Under the pieces are notes generated by a model that saw only the letters and a list, made by a program, of their open reading frames with translations, was not told the DNA's origin and searched no databases. Below, one piece after another: positions 11,567 through 22,101 of a stretch of DNA of 64,000 nt; position 1 is the first letter of the stretch, and every line of letters starts with the position of its first letter. This DNA is from Tricholoma matsutake (lineage: Eukaryota; Basidiomycota; Agaricomycetes; Agaricales; Tricholomataceae). The DNA lies in assembly GCA_026075535.2 (NCBI GenBank), contig AP026545.1, positions 6,758,001 through 6,822,000 on the forward strand. The letters run 5' to 3'. The translations under genes and the position numbers were made by a program.

Positions 11567-12259
11567 TGTTGACATATCGAGGCATCCCCACACCTGCCTG
11601 CGCTCACCTGCGGTCGCCAATGCTCGCTGACTGTCACAGATATTTATTATTAGTACGTTACATCTATTTATAGAACTATGGTAACTATGTCTCGTCTTAT
11701 TTGAAAAGCATATATGGGATGTTATATACCTCGTAGCTTTACGTCGTAACCTCAGTGATTGTCCATTCACTGAGGTGTACATCCCCTTTCTCTATTTTAT
11801 TTATTTCCTTACTTACCCATAGTAGTATCTCGTTATTCTATTCTAGGTACTACTACTGAATATAGTGATTGTCCGTTCACTGAGGTTATCTCGTTATTCT
11901 ATTCTAGTTCCCTACCGGTTCCTGCCAACGTTCTATATCTCTTTCCTTCCATCTCCCATCTCATTTGCTCCTCCTCTGGAACTTCAAGCCACTGCAGGAT
12001 TACAATGTAAGATTCAATTCGATTCAATGTGCATTTGTGACTCAGCTTTCTATTGTACAGGTCTCTAATCAGGTTGATTGGGCTGAATTTGTCCAGTAAG
12101 CACATGCAAAACAATATAGTTTATCTCCAAGCGACTAATGTGCATGCTGTCATCCCCTCAGCCTACTAGCCGATTGTCTACCGGCACACGTACATAGTCT
12201 CATCCATAATTACAAGTGCTCAAACAGCAGAGACACAATTACCCAGGGTTGTTATCAAC
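11567..12259 (+). repeat. Probable 3' LTR of the truncated copia (right end uncertain)
   Basis: The LTR-like sequence starts TGTTGACATATCG directly after the purine tract CGAGGGGGAG (about 11557-11566). A candidate end is the TCAACA near 12259, which mirrors the start. Inside are two copies of TAGTGATTGTCC[A/G]TTCACTGAGG-like sequence (about 11753-11775, 11861-11885) and two of TATCTCGTTATTCTATTCTA. No partner LTR is in the window, so the right end cannot be proved. Confidence 0.5.
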
Positions 12260-12730
12260 AATGAATGATGCAAGGACACAACCAACATTAGGTCAGGTTT
12301 TTGCATGTTGTTGACCCCTCGACCTATAATAGATGATTTAGTACAGATTCACATTGGTAGTTGCAAGGAAGGCTCGAACCACCCCCATGACACTGATGAC
12401 AACCAACACCCCCCAAGACTGCCATGAGCAACTGCTCGCGGGGTGAATACGGGGTGTGAGAACAGCGGGGATGACAGGGCAGATGGAGGGCAGACAAGGA
12501 CCACCCACCACCACCGCCGGGAGTGCCAGACAACAGGGACGACACCAGATGGCAAAACGGAACAAAACGATGGGGACAACCACCGGCACCGATGAAGGGA
12601 GGAGAGGACCGACCCCCACAATGCCGATGAAACTACAGTTATTCAGGGTTCTTGATGATCATCAACAAAGAAGAGTCATGACTAACATTAGGTAAGGCCC
12701 TTGCATGCTGTCGACCTCTCGCCCTATCCA
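12238..12730. repeat. Pair of diverged direct repeats with GC-rich spacer
   Basis: About 95 bp at 12238-12330 and again at 12637-12730 share ACTAACATTAGGT-like and TTGCATG-TGT-GACC-CTCG-CCTA-like blocks. The spacer is GC-rich and contains no convincing gene on either strand. From 12731 to 13128 I see only A/T-rich sequence with no recognisable feature. Confidence 0.5.
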
Positions 12731-13133
12731 ATTTCTACTTTTATTTTTACATAAATATTTGATTCTCCTAGTTCTTGTGTATAATTTTGCTCAATTGTGA
12801 TGAGCTACTATAGTATCTTGGCAAGCACTACGTGATGCAACACATGTCTGAAGCATCTATGTGTTACTACCTAGCTCATTGTAGGCTACCAAGACTACAA
12901 GACTATGCAGCTATGTGACACATCATAGTACCCAGTCACTACTACCAACCAATAGTAGTACTACAGAACATTCGGTGAGGACTACCACACACTCTAATTT
13001 TGGAGGCAAGCAACCAAGCTATGAGCGCTATATATGCTATATACTGCAATGTTGCCTGCTACTTTTTTCCTGATGGTGTTATGGGTACAGGTACACTCAA
13101 AAGTACCCATGGGTTACCCATCAAGATCCCTAG

Positions 13134-13438
13134 TGTTGAAGCAGACTATATACGCTGCACAGGGGAAGAGACTACACGTTCCTTACAACCTACCTGGGGT
13201 TTAGTTAGACTTACAGCTAGGGTTAGCAGAGGTAAGAACACTGTATTCCTACTACGGTACAGGTTCTCCTTATATACATAATATTAAGGATGTCACATGA
13301 CTCGGGAATGTGTTTACCGCATGTATGCGCAGTAAGCGCAGTAACATGTGTATGCTGCATGTATTGCCTCATGTATACATGTGTATGCCACATGTATTGC
13401 CTCATGTATACAGCATGCATCAGGGATTAATTTCAACA
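13134..13438 (-). repeat. 3' LTR of copia C1
   Basis: 305 bp, 3' LTR because coding is on the minus strand. Contains a short tandem array of CATGTAT-type units (about 13318-13415), including two copies of TGTATTGCCTCATGTATACA. The inner flank on the right is the purine tract. Confidence 0.95.
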
Positions 13439-13450
13439 CCCCCCCTCAAA
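13439..13450 (-). promoter_or_regulatory. Polypurine tract of copia C1
   Basis: Minus-strand TTTGAGGGGGGG abuts the 3' LTR, the expected plus-strand primer. Confidence 0.75.
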
Positions 13451-13470
13451 CTGTACAGCGCTCTAAGCAG

Positions 13471-16400
13471 CTAAGTTTGAATCTCGAAAGTAATTCCGAG
13501 AGAGTCTCTAAATTTCCTGAATAGGACGGCGCCAAGGTTCTTTGTGAACATGTCAGCCGGATTATCACTTCCAGGAATGAAAACGACTGTGACTTTGTCA
13601 TTTTCTATGCATTCGCGGGTGTAGTGGTAGCGAATGTCTATATGTTTGGTCCTTCTTTCCTGAACTGGATTTGATCCAATAAAGATGGATCCTTGATTAT
13701 CAGCGCAGATTGGTACGCGCTTTAGTGTATATCCAAGTTCCTGGAATAAGGACTCTATCCACACTATCTGCCAACAAGTGTCGGAGAGAGCCATGTATTC
13801 GGCTTCTGTGGATGACAGTGCTACAGTTTTTTGTAAACGGGACTGCCAGCACACAATGCCACTTGCCAGAGTAGCAAAGTAACCCGTTGTAGATCGGCGC
13901 TTGACTGTGTCAGCTGCCCAATCAGAATCTGTGAAGGCCTGTAGCCCCTCGGATTTCTCTCCATCATAGACCATACTGTACTTCTGGGTTCCCACCAGAT
14001 AGCGCATTATGTACATCGCTTTGTCTAGATGTTCTTGGCTAGGATTAGCCGAGAATTGCGACATCTTGATTACCGCGTAAGCGATATCAGGTCGCGTTCC
14101 GAGCATCAGATACAATAAAGATCCGATCACAGACTGATATTTTGATCTAAGCGCCGCGTTTGGCGTCGCTGTGTTCTCCGACGGTTTGTAGCCAGTCGGG
14201 AGCGGAGTGGGGGCAATCTTGGCATTTGTCATCTCGAACCTCTCAAGCACTTTGGCGAGATATTCTGTTTGATCGAGTTTGACTTTTGCAGCGGTCTGGG
14301 TGACGCGCATGCCTAAGAATTCCGTGACTTTTTCAGTACTACGGCACTCCCAATGCTTCAGGCAAGCATTCTTCTTTTCATCCACAAGTTTCTTGTTCTT
14401 GCCCATGAACAAGCCATCATCAACATAGACTAGCGCAATAACGATGCTGCCTGTCTTAGGATCTTTGTGTATGAAGATGCCGGCATCGGAGCTGGCGCGC
14501 ACGAACCCAATGGTGCGCATAAATGCCTCTAGCTCTCTCCACCATGCTAGTGAAGCCTGTTTAAGGCCATACAATGCTCGGCGTAAGCGCATTACTTTGC
14601 GCTCTTTACCCTCGAGTCTGAAACCCTCGGGTTGATCCATATAGATCTCCTCATCAAGTTTGCCATATAAAAATGCGGTTTTTACATCTAGACCGGTCAT
14701 ATACATGCCTTCTAGAGACGCAAGGGCAAACATGAGGCGTACAGTCTCGTAGCGGACTACTGGTGAGAAAATCTCATCAAAGTCAACGCCTTCGACTTGT
14801 GAAAAGCCTTTGGCCACGAGTCTGGCTCGTTTTCTTCCGTCTGATTTCACAGAGAAAACCCATCTATTTTTGATCGTTTTTCGATCATGTGGAAGATCGA
14901 CGATGTCATAGACTTGTCGCTTGCGAAGAGCCTCTAACTCTTCACGACAAGCCTGTTTCCACTCAAGTTGCTGCTGCCGGGGTAGGCGCGCAATATCGCG
15001 AAATTGGTTTGGAACTAGGCTTTTTCCGCTTGATGGTGTGACTGCTTTTGACAACAGCCAGCGGATAAGCTCATCTCCACCTTCCTTGGTTATCTTTTTA
15101 ATATAACCTGCTTCGTCCGGTTCCCCCATTGGGTGATCATGTTCTTGATTATTGGAATCGGGCACACTCTCGTGGGGTGCCGAACTCGGTCCAGCAACCG
15201 GTTCTTGCTGTTGAGGTCGTGGTCGTGTTCGGTTATGATCCGAATCTTGACCCACAGACTTCTTCCAATATCGATCACGCGCAATGTCTCTCTCTATGTC
15301 AGAGGGGAGTCGCTGTTCTCCATAGGTATTGCCGGGACGGTTTGGGATTTTCCTCTGCCTGCCTGATCGACGGGGCAATTGCTGCCATTCCTGTTGATCT
15401 TCACGTCTTGGACGAAAGTCCTCAGTGCTAACTGGAGGTGGCGGAGGAGGAGCATTAGTCGCATCGTCATGCGCCTTTTGCTCGCTTGGTAAATCATCAT
15501 CATCATCTTCTGATGATGGAGGAAGGGGCGGATTTTGTGGCGGTATAGGGTCATCGCCATCCGTTCCAGATGAGTGGTCGTCATCTTCTGGTTCTGGTGG
15601 AAAATCACCAAGGTCTGTCTTGGCAGGAGTTTTAGCTCCGGGACAGCATGGGAACATTGTTTCATCAAATAGTGCCGTAGCACCAATGAATATTGCGCCG
15701 TTTCGTCGCATGAAACGATATGCTTTAATGCCATCTTCTACTCCAAGGTACGTCATTAGCTCCGATCGAGGAGACAATGTTGTTGGACGTTTTTCCTTTG
15801 GTAGATAGACATAAGCACCGCAACCGAAGACCTTCAGATTGTTTAGATCTGGGCAGACCTTTGTCAGGTCCTCGAAAGGTGTCAGCCATTTCAGGCGCCT
15901 TATTGGGGTTCGGTTGTATAAATGTGTTGCATGTTCTATGCAAAATTCCCACCATGATTGTGGTAGACAAGCGGTGAATCGCAGGGTTTGCGACTTTTCC
16001 ATTATTGTCCTTATGGCGCGCTCTGCGCGCCCGTTCTGTTGATGAACGTGGGGTGCAGACATCTCTATTTTGATGCCTAAATCCTTGAGCTGTTTTTGTA
16101 GCTCACGATCCTTGAACTCCCCCCCTGGATTGACACGCCAGCGCTTGATTGTAGCGCCATATTGGGTCTTAGCCATCGCTTGAAATTGTCTAATCGCTGC
16201 AGCAGCGTCAGATTTCTTTCTAAGGCATTGGACCCAAATATGTGACGTTTTGTCATCCAGAAATACAATGAAGTATTTATGTTTGTGGTACGATAGTACC
16301 GGGAGTTCCTTTAGGTCGGAATGTATTAATTCAAAGGATTTGTCAGCTCGTGAGTCTGACTCGGGAAAAGATTTTGAGGTCATTTTCCCTTCTGCACACC

Positions 16401-18336
16401 CTGGACATATAATTTTGTCTTTAGGAATAATTAAATTCCTTGGGAATTTTATGGTGCTTTTAGGCATTTTCCCTAGCGCCTCTTTGGATGGGTGTCCAAG
16501 TTGCCTATGCCAAGTTAAGTAGTCAGCGACATAAATGGTCGCGACATTAACCTTTTTGGTGCTCAATATATGAGTCCGAGCCCAATAGATCGTGTCATTC
16601 CTCCTTAGAGGGACACAATGCATGATTGGGTTTCCATGCTCGATGAATGAAATGTATGCGGAGGAACCACGCACATCACTTCCGTCTTGTAAAAAGACCC
16701 CCATTGACATCAATCGAGTATTAATGTCGGGTATGTAGTAGACGGGGTATAGTCGCGTTTCACGCGTCTCTGACTTCCCATTACATACTACCTGGTGCCT
16801 AATGAAGACTGCTCCTTTTCCTACTATATGAGTAGTACCAGTGGCCGTTTGGACCAAGGTAGAGTCCTTTCTCGGTAAAGGCTCGTAAGAAGCGAAATCT
16901 TTCATTTCACCAGTGAAGTGTTTTGATGCGCCTGAATCCATGATCCAGTCGGCACCTTTCTTACAATCTCCCTTTGCACACATAGCACATATATTAAGAT
17001 CTACATAATTCCATGATACATTTAATAGCGGTAAAATTTCACATGAAAAGTTCGCTGTATTCATAGGAATTTTAATCTTAGTGCTTGTGGCAGGGAAAAG
17101 GACTGACCTGTCATCATACGCCCCTGTGTCAAGGGGTTCATCGACGAGCATTTCGTCGACGGCTTTCCACACTTCCTCGTCAGTTACTGGAGGTTCGGAT
17201 CCGAGGGAGACGGTATCGTCTTCTACCTCCTCGATCGTTGCCTCGGTTTCTGGCTCTATCCTCCTTCTCTTACCTTCTCGCACCGTAAGGTGCTCTTCCA
17301 GCGGTCGCAGGTTTTTCGCGCTGCGCGGAAGTTGCATGCGCTCGAGGGTGTCTCGAGCTTGCTGGTATTCGGTGTAAACCGAGCGAGAAGAGGAGGCCGC
17401 GCCCGTGTATGCCTGTGCAGGCGGTCGGCGGCGAGGATCCCTTGTGGGAGTGTGTTCGCGTTGCTCGATGCGCTGTATGAGCGGCATCGGCGGTATGATG
17501 GTGCCATTACCATTTATGGTGGTAAAGGCGTTGGAGGCGAGGTGGGTATGTTTCTCTTTTGGCTTCTCCTCCTTAGTCTTTCTGTCCCCACGTCGTCCAC
17601 GTTTTCGGGACGAGTCTCCGTTGCTGTTTTGCCCTTCTTTGGGCTGCCATTTGGGGTTTCCCCCCTTGCGCTTAACAGCGGAAAGTTTGTTGGCCTGAGG
17701 CTGGCCAGCGGGCTTTCCAACTGCTGTGCGCCTTGAGGCTTCAGCAACAATGGAGTCCTTGACATGTTTAAATGTCAAGGCGCTAGTGGCGGTCGTGTTA
17801 AGGACCGTTGCAGACAATGAGTCGTACTCGCGCGGCATCGCAGCAAGTAAAATCATCGCCTGTACTAGCTCGGGGATGGCGACGTTAGCAGCCGTGAGGC
17901 GCTCAAATTTGTCAGCCATTCTTGCAATCTCCGGTGCAGGGTTCGCAGCTGGGATTTTGATTGCTATTGCGGACCTAAAGTCCGAAAAGACTTGGGAGGG
18001 GCCATCCACACCATAATCGGTGCGAATGAGAACCCACACCTCCTCAGCAGTGTCCTTTGTGTTGGCACGCTGCCGAATGGAGGGGGCCAGGCGGAGCACT
18101 AGGCTACCAATAGCCTGGTCATTTTTGTTGCTCCAGGTCTGGAGCTTGGCATTAGCGTCCGCTACCAAGGTAGCGTTCGTCGCCGTCAAAGGAGGCGCCG
18201 GGGGCGGTTTTTGCTCCGCCCCGCTAGTTATTTGCCAGAGGCCCTGAGACCTGAGCCACGCCTTCATAGAGTCGGCCCATAAGATGTAATTTGATCCGTC
18301 GAAAGTTTGAACGAGTTTTTCAAGAGTTGAAGACAT
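13471..18336 (-). CDS. Copia Gag-Pol polyprotein, 1621 aa
   Basis: The ATG at 18336 (MSSTLEKLVQTFDGSNY) is preferred; the frame extends 11 codons further only through a non-ATG start. Order: Gag-like N-terminus (FDGSNYILWADSMKAWL, about residues 10-30); basic Lys-rich linker; retropepsin with WIMDSGASKHF (about 470); pre-integrase finger TWHRQLGHPS...CPGCAEGK; integrase (HSDLKEL, RVNPGGEF, HQQNGRAERAIRT); long acidic/Pro-rich spacer; RT with LDVKTAFLYG and ALVYVDDGLF; RNase H with FTDSDWA, SSTEAEYMAL and the PADMFTKNLG tail. No CCHC knuckle is visible in Gag. The frame has no stops or shifts. Integrase shows Asn where the second catalytic Asp of the D,D-35-E triad is expected (R-V-N-P-G-G-E-F against the usual R-S-D-x-G-G-E-F/Y). 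Confidence 0.95.
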   Translation of the reverse strand: MSSTLEKLVQTFDGSNYILWADSMKAWLRSQGLWQITSGAEQKPPPAPPLTATNATLVADANAKLQTWSNKNDQAIGSLVLRLAPSIRQRANTKDTAEEVWVLIRTDYGVDGPSQVFSDFRSAIAIKIPAANPAPEIARMADKFERLTAANVAIPELVQAMILLAAMPREYDSLSATVLNTTATSALTFKHVKDSIVAEASRRTAVGKPAGQPQANKLSAVKRKGGNPKWQPKEGQNSNGDSSRKRGRRGDRKTKEEKPKEKHTHLASNAFTTINGNGTIIPPMPLIQRIEQREHTPTRDPRRRPPAQAYTGAASSSRSVYTEYQQARDTLERMQLPRSAKNLRPLEEHLTVREGKRRRIEPETEATIEEVEDDTVSLGSEPPVTDEEVWKAVDEMLVDEPLDTGAYDDRSVLFPATSTKIKIPMNTANFSCEILPLLNVSWNYVDLNICAMCAKGDCKKGADWIMDSGASKHFTGEMKDFASYEPLPRKDSTLVQTATGTTHIVGKGAVFIRHQVVCNGKSETRETRLYPVYYIPDINTRLMSMGVFLQDGSDVRGSSAYISFIEHGNPIMHCVPLRRNDTIYWARTHILSTKKVNVATIYVADYLTWHRQLGHPSKEALGKMPKSTIKFPRNLIIPKDKIICPGCAEGKMTSKSFPESDSRADKSFELIHSDLKELPVLSYHKHKYFIVFLDDKTSHIWVQCLRKKSDAAAAIRQFQAMAKTQYGATIKRWRVNPGGEFKDRELQKQLKDLGIKIEMSAPHVHQQNGRAERAIRTIMEKSQTLRFTACLPQSWWEFCIEHATHLYNRTPIRRLKWLTPFEDLTKVCPDLNNLKVFGCGAYVYLPKEKRPTTLSPRSELMTYLGVEDGIKAYRFMRRNGAIFIGATALFDETMFPCCPGAKTPAKTDLGDFPPEPEDDDHSSGTDGDDPIPPQNPPLPPSSEDDDDDLPSEQKAHDDATNAPPPPPPVSTEDFRPRREDQQEWQQLPRRSGRQRKIPNRPGNTYGEQRLPSDIERDIARDRYWKKSVGQDSDHNRTRPRPQQQEPVAGPSSAPHESVPDSNNQEHDHPMGEPDEAGYIKKITKEGGDELIRWLLSKAVTPSSGKSLVPNQFRDIARLPRQQQLEWKQACREELEALRKRQVYDIVDLPHDRKTIKNRWVFSVKSDGRKRARLVAKGFSQVEGVDFDEIFSPVVRYETVRLMFALASLEGMYMTGLDVKTAFLYGKLDEEIYMDQPEGFRLEGKERKVMRLRRALYGLKQASLAWWRELEAFMRTIGFVRASSDAGIFIHKDPKTGSIVIALVYVDDGLFMGKNKKLVDEKKNACLKHWECRSTEKVTEFLGMRVTQTAAKVKLDQTEYLAKVLERFEMTNAKIAPTPLPTGYKPSENTATPNAALRSKYQSVIGSLLYLMLGTRPDIAYAVIKMSQFSANPSQEHLDKAMYIMRYLVGTQKYSMVYDGEKSEGLQAFTDSDWAADTVKRRSTTGYFATLASGIVCWQSRLQKTVALSSTEAEYMALSDTCWQIVWIESLFQELGYTLKRVPICADNQGSIFIGSNPVQERRTKHIDIRYHYTRECIENDKVTVVFIPGSDNPADMFTKNLGAVLFRKFRDSLGITFEIQT

Positions 18337-18570
18337 GATTCTGTGGTGGCAGCTGTTAAAAGTGCTCAATCAGTCTTTTTACTCAATAAAACACGTTTAA
18401 CGTTCTCAGGAGAAAACACTCCTTCAGAGTGGTTAACCCTAGTCAACCTAGGTTTTATATGCAGCTCGCAGGGAGCGCAATGCAGCTCACGAAGAGCGCA
18501 AGGTTATAAATTTGGAGACGATGAAGTCTACATCGTTCGCAGCTAATTAAAGCGCGTTCGCGACGTGCCC

Positions 18571-18586
18571 AGCAGGGCCCATAACC
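18571..18586 (-). promoter_or_regulatory. Half-tRNA (initiator Met) primer binding site of C1
   Basis: Immediately inside the 5' LTR, plus-strand GGGCCCATAACC (18575-18586) is identical to the anticodon-arm segment of eukaryotic initiator tRNA-Met. The RNA is therefore complementary to an internal piece of that tRNA and not to its CCA end. Drosophila copia is known to prime with a 5' half of tRNA-iMet cleaved in the anticodon loop. Confidence 0.8.
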
Positions 18587-18891
18587 TGTTGAAGCAGACT
18601 ATATACGCTGCACAGGGGAAGAGACTACACGTTCCTTACAACCTACCTGGGGTTTAGTTAGACTTACAGCTAGGGTTAGCAGAGGTAAGAACACTGTATT
18701 CCTACTACGGTACAGGTTCTCCTTATATACATAATATTAAGGATGTCACATGACTCGGGAATGTGTTTACCGCATGTATGCGCAGTAAGCGCAGTAACAT
18801 GCGTATGCTGCATGTATTGCCTCATGTATACATGTGTATGCCACATGTATTGCCTCATGTATACAGCATGCATCAGGGATTAATTTCAACA
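18587..18891 (-). repeat. 5' LTR of copia C1
   Basis: 305 bp, one mismatch to the copy at 13134-13438. Holds the presumed promoter; the untranslated leader between LTR and ATG is about 250 nt (18337-18586). Confidence 0.95.
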
Positions 18892-18896
18892 CCTAG

Positions 18897-20290
18897 CACT
18901 ACCACACTGGACAACCAACATGCACAACGACAGCAGCAACGGAGGGCCCAAAACCCCATGAGTGCACACCAATAAGGGCAAGAGATGTCAACACATTTCT
19001 TGGGCTGTGAGTGAGCTCCCACTCACAGGAACAACAGGGTGTGAGATATAGAGTGTATCATATTGTAGTTCTGATTAGAAATATTAAAAATGTTTCAATA
19101 TTGAAATACAAAATACAGTTTTTAAGTGAAACTATAGCATGAACTAGAAGATCAACATTCAGTGTCAATGAATATCAATCATGAATTGATTATCAGGTGA
19201 GTCGACCAAATGTGTACCCTTTCAGACCATATTCATTAAGGACACCAGATTTTTCCGTGGTTCAGCCATTCCACTCCCCATATATGTCGAATATAGACTG
19301 AGACTGCAGCGCTTGATGATGAGTAACCATAACTCACTTCCAGAAGTTTACGGTTGGCAGAACGAATAAAAGGTAGACTGTTAGACACCTACCAAACCCC
19401 ATGCCCGCAGTCAAGAGAAGAGTTTGATTTCGTGGATGGAGCGACCGACGTCTGGTTGCCTTCCTGGTGCGAGAATCGCTCGGCAACAACTCGGCAACCA
19501 CCTGGAGAGGCTCGCCTTCAGGGCGATAGTCCAGAGCGAAGGAAGCCATAGTCAAAAGGATGTAAAGTTCCGCTACTGATTGGCATCTTAAGCCAGTATA
19601 ACACTGAATCTGCTGGATATATGTCGCGTAGAGGTTGGTGTTGGCACCTTGGCGGCAGTGGCGTATAAGAATGAGAAGCACTCCAATATGGGAATAAAAG
19701 AGCGTTCCGTTCTTCCTCCGCAGAATACTGCCATCCAGTGAATGATGCCCTAGCCTGGTCAGTGAGAACCTCGATAGCTTGGTGCCCCTTCTTGGACAAA
19801 TCAGTGTGTGTGATGGGCAAGCTAGGAAAATAACATCATTATTTTTTACAGCTCGAACCCCTACACAGCTGCAAACGGGGAATTTATGAGGACCATTGGT
19901 TGAAGTGAGGCCTCATGGCTTGCGCATAACAAAACGCATTGTGGTCTGCATTTTTAGTAGTATACGGAAGATGTAATGTCGGGCAGCAGCAGCCTCTTCC
20001 TACGGGCGAAATGACTCGCGACGCGAAAATATAGACCGAAGCATATCTGAAGATTTGACACATCCCTATACACCGTTGAGAAAATTTCCCAACAAAAACA
20101 TACTTATCTTCTTTCGACACGAGAGTGGCATCTCCTTCTCTCCAGATTCAACGATGGGATCGAAAAGAAAGCATTACTGAACTGTTTCCCACGGCCCCAG
20201 CCTATTCACCGTCTAAAACTAAGTATACAAACTTACACATACGTCAAGTACAGAAAAGGAGCGCATGAGAGAGGAGGAAATCACAATGTT
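18897..20290. other. Gap without a supported gene; possible exon debris at 19334-19820 (-)
   Basis: 18897-19330 is A/T-rich with no recognisable feature. On the minus strand 19820-19690 and 19610-19450 read as short protein-like stretches (for example DLSKKGHQAIEVLTDQ, and ELYILLTMASFALDYRPEGE) that could be two exons joined across a GTGCCA...CAGCAG intron. I do not recognise the product, find no good start, and cannot exclude chance ORFs. 19885-20290 contains the 3' flank of the sirtuin gene. Confidence 0.3.
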
Positions 20291-21822
20291 CTACAACTTC
20301 CCATCAACAATATCTACACCTTTATACGAGACTCCCTTTGCTTCAGCGGGATGCAGAGTGGACTTACTCGTTTCTTTGTTGTTTTCCGACTGATTAATCG
20401 CGGACTCTGTAGTTTGACGTGAAGTTCCTGAGGGAATGTCAAGAACGACTCCACGTTCAGTATCTTTTCGTTCTCTTTCTGTCGTCACATCACTCTGAGT
20501 CTCTCCCTTCTCCCCCCTGTATTTTTCTTGCAGATCCAGACGCGCCTCAATAGCAGCTGTCAAGAAATCCACTTCCTGCTTCAGATCCTTCTCTTCCTCG
20601 TCCCCACGCTTCTCATTTTCTTTCTCCTTGTTTTCCCCTTCCACCGTCGCCCCTTCCTCTGTCCCTTCCACAGATCCTGCCGTCTCCGCCCACGCCTTCT
20701 CCAGCTCCTCCCCCCACCCAAGTTCCGCACATAGCTCCCTGACAATCTCATCACACTTCCCTAGAAAAATGACGTCACGCTCTCTGCACCCGTAGTCGCC
20801 TACACGTTCAATGTTGATGAGGACACGGGGACAGGATTTTCGAACCCTGTTTGTAAGCGAGGCAAACGGGTGTACGGTGAGCGAGGTCCCCATTACGATA
20901 AGCAGATCTGCACGATCCATTGCAGGGATGGATTCGATGAATTTCGGCGGTAGCTACAAGTAAATCCACAGGCTAGCATTGCTAGAACGAAAGCGCAAAC
21001 ATACCGATTCGCCAAAGAATACGATATCAGGCTTGACTAGCCCATTGCAGGATAAGCAGCGAGCGATCTCCTTCAGCTCTATACACAGCTTCATGTCGTC
21101 TGCGTCGTATAGTTCCTGACAGTCGATACAACTTTGTGTGGCAAAGCTGCCATGAGCCTCAATGATCTTGTCGGAAGGTACGCCCGCGCGTCGCTCAAGT
21201 GTGTCGATATTCTGCGTGAAGCACGTGTGTAGGAGATTGTGAGTTGCAAGGAGCTTGATGAAAGAGTGAGTGGGTGTGGGCCGGAATTTGCCTGGGTAGA
21301 GCTCGTGCGCGAGTGTGTAGACTATATGGGATAACGGCTCAGAACGGTACGAAAACCTGGAGAGGTGACGCGTACAGGGAACAGGGTTCCGCCTGAAGAA
21401 AGACATCTCAAACACGGCTTCTGGCCGAGGGAGGTTTAGGCGTTGTAGATTGGACTATAGACAACAAATTTCAGTTTCCTGCAGCACCAGCTGATGTGAA
21501 GGAACATACATATAGACCAGTCTTTGGGGATCGAAAATCGGGTATACCAGCGGAGGTGCTGACGCCTGTAAGTTTGAGTTGTAATTTTGTAATGTGCAGT
21601 TCGACCCCGCAGAGTCGAGCTTACCGGCGCCTAGCTGTGATTATTCCAAGTACTTGTTAGCGACGCAGAACACGTCTTATTCAGGGATATCTCTGATGGA
21701 GCAACTCAGAGAAACTAAGGACCAAAATTACGAACCATCAAGACAACATTTTTGCATTGGTCTGACTCCATATATTTCGCAAGCCAGGCAATGTCATCTT
21801 TACGCTTTCGGCGATTTTCCAT
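20291..21822 (-). CDS. Sirtuin, NAD-dependent protein deacylase (SIR2/Hst2-like), 421 aa
   Basis: Removes acyl groups from lysines using NAD+. Exons: 21822-21736, 21634-21625, 21565-21510, 21454-21005, 20953-20291; all introns GT...AG. The protein starts MENRRKRKDD. The Rossmann/NAD signature GAGVSTSAGIPDFR is assembled from exons 2 and 3. Other marks: NLPRPEAVF, FTQNIDTLERRAG (catalytic His follows in EAHGSF), a zinc ribbon CIDC...CLSC, KPDIVFFGES, VMGTSLTVHPF and LINIERVG. The core resembles class I, Hst2/SIRT2-like sirtuins. The last ~120 residues are Glu/Lys-rich and poorly conserved. Exon 2 is only 10 nt yet is needed for the LGAG motif. The gene is divergent from the hydrolase, about 280 bp apart, so they may share a promoter region. 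Confidence 0.93.
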
Positions 21823-22101
21823 GGATTATGGCTAGGGATTTCGAATCAACGCTAGACGAAAACGATTTCTTGAATTTGAATCGTACTGGAGACACTCGGA
21901 ATCCGAGTCGTTGGTGAACTGAGAACTCAAGAGTAGATAAGGCCAATCTATTAATAATTATGTAAGTCTATACTTTATTTAAGTATAAGTTTTCAGAAGG
22001 CCGAGCTCGCTGTGGGATGCAAAGAACTCGGAACACTATTCGTACATAGATCCAGCTCCTTGGACGAGAGCCTCTTCGACTTGTTCCGTCTCTTGCGCTG
22101 A

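Larger units (their letters stand above)
13129..18896 (-). mobile_element. Ty1/copia retrotransposon (element C1), young and nearly intact
   Basis: LTRs of 305 bp (13134-13438 and 18587-18891) have perfect TGTTGAA...TTCAACA ends and differ at one position seen by eye (T/C near 13351 and 18804). The target duplication is CCTAG (13129-13133 and 18892-18896). A single open frame of 1621 codons fills the interior on the minus strand. Primer site and purine tract are both recognisable. Everything points to a recent insertion; the one obvious defect is an altered integrase active-site residue. Confidence 0.96.

Noticed and set aside
13318..13415. CATGTAT-rich array as a CRISPR or satellite
   Set aside because: It is inside the copia LTR, short and imperfect, and recurs only in the partner LTR.
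18571..18586. Match to initiator tRNA-Met as a tRNA gene
   Set aside because: Only the 12-nt anticodon-arm piece is present and it abuts the LTR; the rest of a tRNA is absent, so it is a primer binding site.
21594..21917. Plus-strand ORF of 107 codons before the hydrolase
   Set aside because: It lies antisense to the first sirtuin exons, starts with GTG and lacks any domain.
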